From DATFRX01 sp035630615 (GTDB lineage: Bacteria > Actinomycetota > Actinomycetes > Propionibacteriales > Nocardioidaceae), in contig DASQKI010000111.1 of NCBI GenBank assembly GCA_035630615.1, positions 1-64,000 of the forward strand: a stretch of 64,000 nucleotides of DNA, read 5' to 3'. Each line of letters opens with the position of its first letter. The first letter of the stretch is position 1. A program made the position numbers and the translations under genes. The notes beneath the pieces were generated by a model. The model worked only from the letters and a program-made list of their open reading frames with translations. It was not told the origin of the DNA and ran no database searches. Positions 60,681 through 64,000 of this stretch are shown one piece after another.

Positions 60681-61826
60681 GTGACGGTGCACGAGCTGAC
60701 CAAGACCGACGCGCGTCGGATCGCCGTCCGGGCTCAGCTGCTCGGCAAGAAGCGGCCGACCGACTTGGCCGCGCTGGTGCGGCATCTGACGATGCTCCAG
60801 CTCGATCCGACGTCAGCCGTCGCGCCGAGTGCTGACCTGGTCGCCTGGAGTCGGCTGGGGTCGTCGTACTCACCGACCGAGCTCGAGGACGCGATCGCCG
60901 AGCAGAGCATGATCGACCTCGAAGGGATGGCGCGTCCAGCCGAAGACCTCGTGCTCTATCGCGCCGAGATGGCCGAGTGGCCTGGTCGTGGCGAGCTGCG
61001 CGACTGGCAGGAATACCTCCGCGACTGGGTGGAGACCAACGAGGGCTGCCGGCGCGACATCCTCGAGCGGCTGCGCCGTGACGGGCCGCTGCCGTCAAGT
61101 GAGCTGCCGGACACCTGTGTGATGCCGTGGAAGTCGTCGGGCTGGACCAATAACCGCAACGTCATCAAGATGCTGGACTTCCTCGTCCAGCGTGGCGAGG
61201 TCGCGGTCGCCGGTCGCGAGGGGCGGGACCGGCTCTGGGACCTGGCGTCGCGGATCTATCCCGACGAACCGCCGGTGCCCCACGGCGAGGCACTCCGCAT
61301 CCGCGACCAGCGACGGCTTTGCTCCCTCGGCATCGCCAGGTCCCGCGGAGCGTGGCACCCGGCCGACCGCGTCGACGTCGGTGGCGTCGGCGAGCCGGCA
61401 GTGGTCGAAGGAGTCAAGGGGCAGTGGCGAGTCGACCCGGCGCAGCTCGGACAGCCGTTCTCCGGGCGTGCGGCCTTGCTGTCGCCGCTCGATCGGCTGG
61501 TCTACGACCGCAAACGCCTGGCCGAGATCTTCGACTACGAATACAAGTTGGAGATGTACAAACCGGCCGCCAAACGCCGCTGGGGCTACTGGGCGATGCC
61601 GATCCTGTACGGCGATCGGCTGGTCGGCAAGCTCGACGCCACCGCGGATCGCGACGACCGGCTCCTTCGGATCGACGCCATCCACGAGGACGAGCCCTTC
61701 AGCAAGGCGATGGCCGCCGCGATCGATCGCGAGATCAAGGACCTCGCGCGCTGGCTGGAGCTCGACCTCATGCTGCCCGGCGGTCGGCGCTCGACGTCCC
61801 GGGTACGGGCGGCCACGAGAGCTTGA
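60681..61826 (+). CDS. YcaQ/AlkX-like winged-helix (HTH_42) DNA glycosylase family protein
   Basis: A 381-residue protein of the winged-helix DNA-binding DUF1006/HTH_42 family: N-terminal LTKTDARRIAVRAQLL, then HLTMLQLDPTSAVAPSADLV and C-terminal KRRWGYWAMPILYGDRLVGK plus DREIKDLARWLEL. In E. coli YcaQ the QxD motif is catalytic in unhooking interstrand crosslinks; here QLD occupies that place. Activity is an inference from family. The GTG at 60681 starts the domain. No operon partner is evident. Confidence 0.88.
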   Translation: MTVHELTKTDARRIAVRAQLLGKKRPTDLAALVRHLTMLQLDPTSAVAPSADLVAWSRLGSSYSPTELEDAIAEQSMIDLEGMARPAEDLVLYRAEMAEWPGRGELRDWQEYLRDWVETNEGCRRDILERLRRDGPLPSSELPDTCVMPWKSSGWTNNRNVIKMLDFLVQRGEVAVAGREGRDRLWDLASRIYPDEPPVPHGEALRIRDQRRLCSLGIARSRGAWHPADRVDVGGVGEPAVVEGVKGQWRVDPAQLGQPFSGRAALLSPLDRLVYDRKRLAEIFDYEYKLEMYKPAAKRRWGYWAMPILYGDRLVGKLDATADRDDRLLRIDAIHEDEPFSKAMAAAIDREIKDLARWLELDLMLPGGRRSTSRVRAATRA

Positions 61827-61855
61827 CGGCTCGGCGGCGCCCCTCGTTTCGGTCT

Positions 61856-61999
61856 GTGTCGAAGCGTTTCGACGTCACGGTGGTCAACGTCGCACTCCCG
61901 TCCATCGGCGACGACCTCGCGCCCTCGGGCCACGGCCTCGCCTGGATCGTCGACGCGTACACGGTGCCGTTGGCCGGGCTGCTGGTCGCCGTCTTGTGC
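61856..61999 (+). pseudogene. N-terminal remnant of a DHA2-type MFS transporter
   Basis: About 45 codons after GTG 61856 read FDVTVVNVALPSIGDDLAPS and LAWIVDAYTVPLAGLLVAVL, the first helix and motif D1 of DHA2 drug transporters, then similarity stops. The rest of the transporter is absent; the ArsR-type gene starts on the other strand within 50 bp. It is probably the stump of an efflux gene that this regulator once controlled. Confidence 0.7.
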
Positions 62000-62048
62000 A
62001 TCGTCTCGGGGCGGTCGCTGCTGCACAGTCGACTTCTGACGGTGCCCG

Positions 62049-62624
62049 TCACCGGTCGTCGTCCTGGGGAGGCAGCGTCGGGTATTCGGTGGGATAGATG
62101 CCCACGGCGAACCCGTAGACGGTGTCGCCGGACCGCGGGAGCTCGTCGAACTCATGCACCAGCTCCATCGCCCGCGCCCAAAACTCCGACGCCCGGTCCG
62201 ACGAGATCCGGGCGTGCCGGATGAACGCCCAGAGCTGCTGGGAGTCGTACGCCGCGGCCGCCTCCTTCGCAGCCACCTCGAAGTCGTTGAACCCCTGAGG
62301 CAACTCGTCGCCGCCAGGCAGGCCGACACCGTGATAGAACATCCGCGCGGTTCGGCCGTAGAAGCGCTCGTCGATGGCCCGCACCCGCCGGGTACGTACG
62401 ACCCGCAGCAGCCCGGCCTCCGTGAGCACCTTGACGTGATGCGCGACGGTGCTCTTGGGCCGCTTGACCGCCTCGGCCAGCTCCGTCACGGTCGCCGCCC
62501 GCTCATGCAGCAGACCGAGGATCGCCGTCCGCAGCGGATCGCTGACCGCCCGTACCTGCGCGGAAGTCGTGAGCTCGAGCGAGTCGAGCAAGTCGTAGTC
62601 CGGCGGCGAGGGCTTGATCGACAT
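62049..62624 (-). CDS. ArsR-type winged-helix transcriptional regulator
   Basis: A 191-residue protein with an N-terminal ArsR/HTH_20 winged helix (about 22-95: VRAVSDPLRTAILGLLHERA, VTELAEAVKRPKSTVAHHVK, LTEAGLLRVVRTRRVRAIDE) and a helical C-terminal region (about 110-170). Metal-binding Cys pairs are absent, so it is not a metal sensor. Divergent from a dienelactone-hydrolase-like gene across a perfect 12-bp palindrome, its likely operator; an MFS stump lies at its other end. Confidence 0.88.
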   Translation of the reverse strand: MSIKPSPPDYDLLDSLELTTSAQVRAVSDPLRTAILGLLHERAATVTELAEAVKRPKSTVAHHVKVLTEAGLLRVVRTRRVRAIDERFYGRTARMFYHGVGLPGGDELPQGFNDFEVAAKEAAAAYDSQQLWAFIRHARISSDRASEFWARAMELVHEFDELPRSGDTVYGFAVGIYPTEYPTLPPQDDDR

Positions 62625-62645
62625 GGTTGGATTAGACTAACATCA

Positions 62646-62657
62646 TCGAACGTTCGA
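62646..62657. promoter_or_regulatory. Operator-like palindrome between ArsR-type and hydrolase genes
   Basis: Perfect 12-bp palindrome TCGAACGTTCGA, 22 bp from the ArsR-type start and 30 bp from the hydrolase start, in a locally AT-rich patch (ATTAGACTAACATCA and GTTTTTGGATCAA). Likely binding site of the adjacent ArsR-type protein. Confidence 0.5.
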
Positions 62658-62686
62658 AGTTTTTGGATCAATCTCAGGGAGCATCG

Positions 62687-63268
62687 ATGGCCGAGCTCGT
62701 GTTGTTTCACCATGTCCAGGGACTCACCGAGGGGGTAACGACCTTCGCCGACACGCTGCGCAGTGCCGGCCACACCGTCCACACGCCCGACGTCTTCGAC
62801 GGACGCACGTTCGCCACGCTCGATGAGGGCATCGACTACGCGAAGGACGTCGGATTCGGCACACTCCGGGAGCGCAGCGTCGCCGCCGCCGAGCAACTCG
62901 GCCCGGAGCTGGTCTACGCAGGCTTGTCGCTCGGCGTCATGCCCGCCCAGCAGCTCACCCAGACCCGGCCCGGCGCAAGGGGCGCCCTCTTCTTCCACGG
63001 CTGCGCACCGGTGTCCGCGTTCGGCGACGCGTGGCCGGCGGGCGTGCCCGTCCAGGTGCACGGCATGGACGCCGATCCGCTCTTCACCGAAGAAGATGGC
63101 GACCTCGACGCGGCGCGAGCCCTGGTCGAGTCCGTCGAGCAGGCGGAGCTGTTTCTCTACCCCGGCAAGGAGCACCTCTTCGCCGACTCCTCGCTTTCGT
63201 CGTACGACGCGGAGGCGGCGGCGTTGCTGACCGAGCGGACACTCGACTTCTTGGCGAAGGTGTCGTAG
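62687..63268 (+). CDS. Dienelactone hydrolase-family protein
   Basis: A 193-residue alpha/beta-hydrolase-like protein: MAELVLFHHVQGLTEGVTTF, VYAGLSLGVMPAQQL at the nucleophile elbow (G-x-S-x-G), PVQVHGMDADPLF near the acid and YPGKEHLFADSSL with the catalytic His. Dienelactone hydrolases typically use Cys; here the elbow residue is Ser. Substrate unknown. The ATG at 62687 follows CAGGGAGCATCG. Divergent from the ArsR-type regulator. Confidence 0.85.
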   Translation: MAELVLFHHVQGLTEGVTTFADTLRSAGHTVHTPDVFDGRTFATLDEGIDYAKDVGFGTLRERSVAAAEQLGPELVYAGLSLGVMPAQQLTQTRPGARGALFFHGCAPVSAFGDAWPAGVPVQVHGMDADPLFTEEDGDLDAARALVESVEQAELFLYPGKEHLFADSSLSSYDAEAAALLTERTLDFLAKVS

Positions 63269-63277
63269 ACCTGGCAC

Positions 63278-63634
63278 GTGAACCGTGACGACGTACTCGA
63301 TCTGTGCGCCGGACTGCCAGGGTCCGTCGAGGACTACCCGTTCGGCGAGGGTGTCGCGGTCTTCAAGGTCGGCGGACGGATGTTTGCCCTCGTGCCGCTA
63401 GACGAAAGCCCAGGCAGCATCAATCTCAAGTGCGATCCTTCGCTCGCCCTGGAGTTGCGGGCCCGCCACGCCGCCGTCCGTCCGGGCTATCACCAGAACA
63501 AACGTCACTGGAACACCGTCGGCCTCGACGACTCCATCGGGGCCGAGGAGATCCGCGAGATGATCCACCACTCCTACACGCTCGTCGTCGACCGGCTGCC
63601 CCGCGCCGAGCGACAGCAACTGCGGGGCACCTAG
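63278..63634 (+). CDS. MmcQ/YjbR family protein
   Basis: A 118-residue protein with the YjbR/CyaY-like fold: LCAGLPGSVEDYPFGEGVAV, FKVGGRMFALV, INLKCDPSLALELR, VRPGYHQNKRHWNTVGLD and EIREMIHHSYTLVV. Members are small proteins proposed to bind DNA; the function is unproven. Start GTG at 63278, 9 bp after the hydrolase stop, so the two are probably cotranscribed. Confidence 0.92.
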   Translation: MNRDDVLDLCAGLPGSVEDYPFGEGVAVFKVGGRMFALVPLDESPGSINLKCDPSLALELRARHAAVRPGYHQNKRHWNTVGLDDSIGAEEIREMIHHSYTLVVDRLPRAERQQLRGT

Positions 63635-63639
63635 ACCCC

Positions 63640-63661
63640 GCCGCCCAATGTCCGGGGCGGC
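63640..63661 (+). terminator. Short hairpin after the YjbR gene
   Basis: GCCGCCC (63640-63646) pairs with GGGCGGC (63655-63661) over 7 bp with an 8-nt loop, 6 bp after the YjbR stop and before the next gene's ATG at 63677. Possible weak terminator. Confidence 0.35.
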
Positions 63662-63676
63662 TCGTAGGGTCGGGCC

Positions 63677-64000
63677 ATGGCGATCATTCACAGGACGGCG
63701 ACGGTGACCCCGACCAAGCGCGACCTGGTTGCCGCCTGGCTCGACGGACAGCCATGGGGCGCCGACGGACCGGTCGAGGTGCTGGGGAGCTATCGGTTCG
63801 ACGACCCGGCGGGCGAGGTCGGCGTCGAGGCGATCTTGGTGCGGCGTGGCGACCGCCTGTTGCAGGTGCCGATGACCTACCGCAGCGCTCCGCTGGCCGG
63901 CGGCGAGACGCATCTCGTCGGCACGATGCAGCACTCGGTCTTGGGGAAGCGATGGATCTACGACGCCGTGGGCGACCCGGTGTCGGTCGGCTGTTTCGTC
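63677..64000 (+). CDS. Maltokinase N-terminal cap-domain protein (partial, runs off the window)
   Basis: From ATG 63677 the frame stays open to the window end (108 codons). MAIIHRTATVTPTKRDLVAA, LGSYRFDDPAGEVGVEAILV and LVGTMQHSVLGKRWIYDAVG match the maltokinase N-terminal cap-like domain family of actinobacteria. Stand-alone versions (about 200 residues) are of unknown function; whether a kinase domain follows lies outside the window. Confidence 0.75.
   Translation, partial: MAIIHRTATVTPTKRDLVAAWLDGQPWGADGPVEVLGSYRFDDPAGEVGVEAILVRRGDRLLQVPMTYRSAPLAGGETHLVGTMQHSVLGKRWIYDAVGDPVSVGCFV

Overview
The window is a high-GC chromosomal segment of an actinobacterium. The gene set (TadA with its actinobacterial associated protein, MenB, PntAA/PntAB/PntB, AfsR/SARP-type BTAD regulator, FCD-type GntR and PucR regulators, maltokinase-cap protein, several large secreted metallopeptidases) suggests a Nocardioidaceae/Propionibacteriales-like soil organism. 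That placement is inference; there is no rRNA or other firm marker here. I see no transposase, integrase, CRISPR array or replication origin.

Layout. 1-1.6 kb: end of a sulfide:quinone-reductase-like flavoprotein and two PNPOx/Nim-like flavin-binding proteins. 1.9-7 kb: two related lipoproteins divergent from a very large membrane-anchored regulator (BTAD DNA-binding part, one transmembrane helix, beta-propeller, solute-binding-protein domain) that carries a single-base frameshift. 7.2-10.6 kb: a secreted glycosidase lying between an intact tRNA-Ser(CGA) and a 3' copy of the same tRNA, the signature of an integrated island. 10.6-13.5 kb: a divergent pair of unrecognised proteins. 13.5-18.4 kb: GlxA-type regulator, MFS transporter and cyclase-family enzyme, TadA pair, uracil phosphoribosyltransferase. 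18.4-25.2 kb: 32-bp intergenic tandem repeats around a DUF559-like gene, the proton-translocating transhydrogenase operon, a sigma-factor fusion remnant, an XRE regulator with a membrane protein, and a GNAT.

25.3-47 kb: MenB, then a secretome region with a secreted X-prolyl dipeptidyl peptidase, an apparent operon M6 peptidase - M64 peptidase - GntR, a PucR regulator, a broken Nudix gene, an M4 peptidase with a nested PA domain, an SDR, an ACT protein, a TenA-like/MarR/MFS-efflux unit, and a second M6 peptidase. 47-52.2 kb: a DUF952-DinB fusion and two tandem TetM-like ribosomal protection proteins, each preceded by a 35-codon upstream ORF overlapping its start. 52.3-64 kb: DUF1023 alpha/beta hydrolase, GNAT/ASCH pair, a CaiB/acyl-CoA dehydrogenase/cupin operon in which CaiB has lost its middle, an ECF sigma/anti-sigma/lipoprotein group, a YcaQ-like protein, an MFS remnant, an ArsR-type regulator divergent from a dienelactone-hydrolase-like protein, a YjbR protein, and the start of a maltokinase-cap protein.

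Working together: the secreted peptidases (M4, M6 twice, M64, S15-type) plus the regulators among them look like a protein-scavenging locus. The MarR-MFS unit and the duplicated ribosomal protection genes are drug-response functions. Two frameshifts, two in-frame internal deletions and one transporter stub show that several genes here are decaying, or that the assembly contains errors; this should be settled before function is assigned to them.
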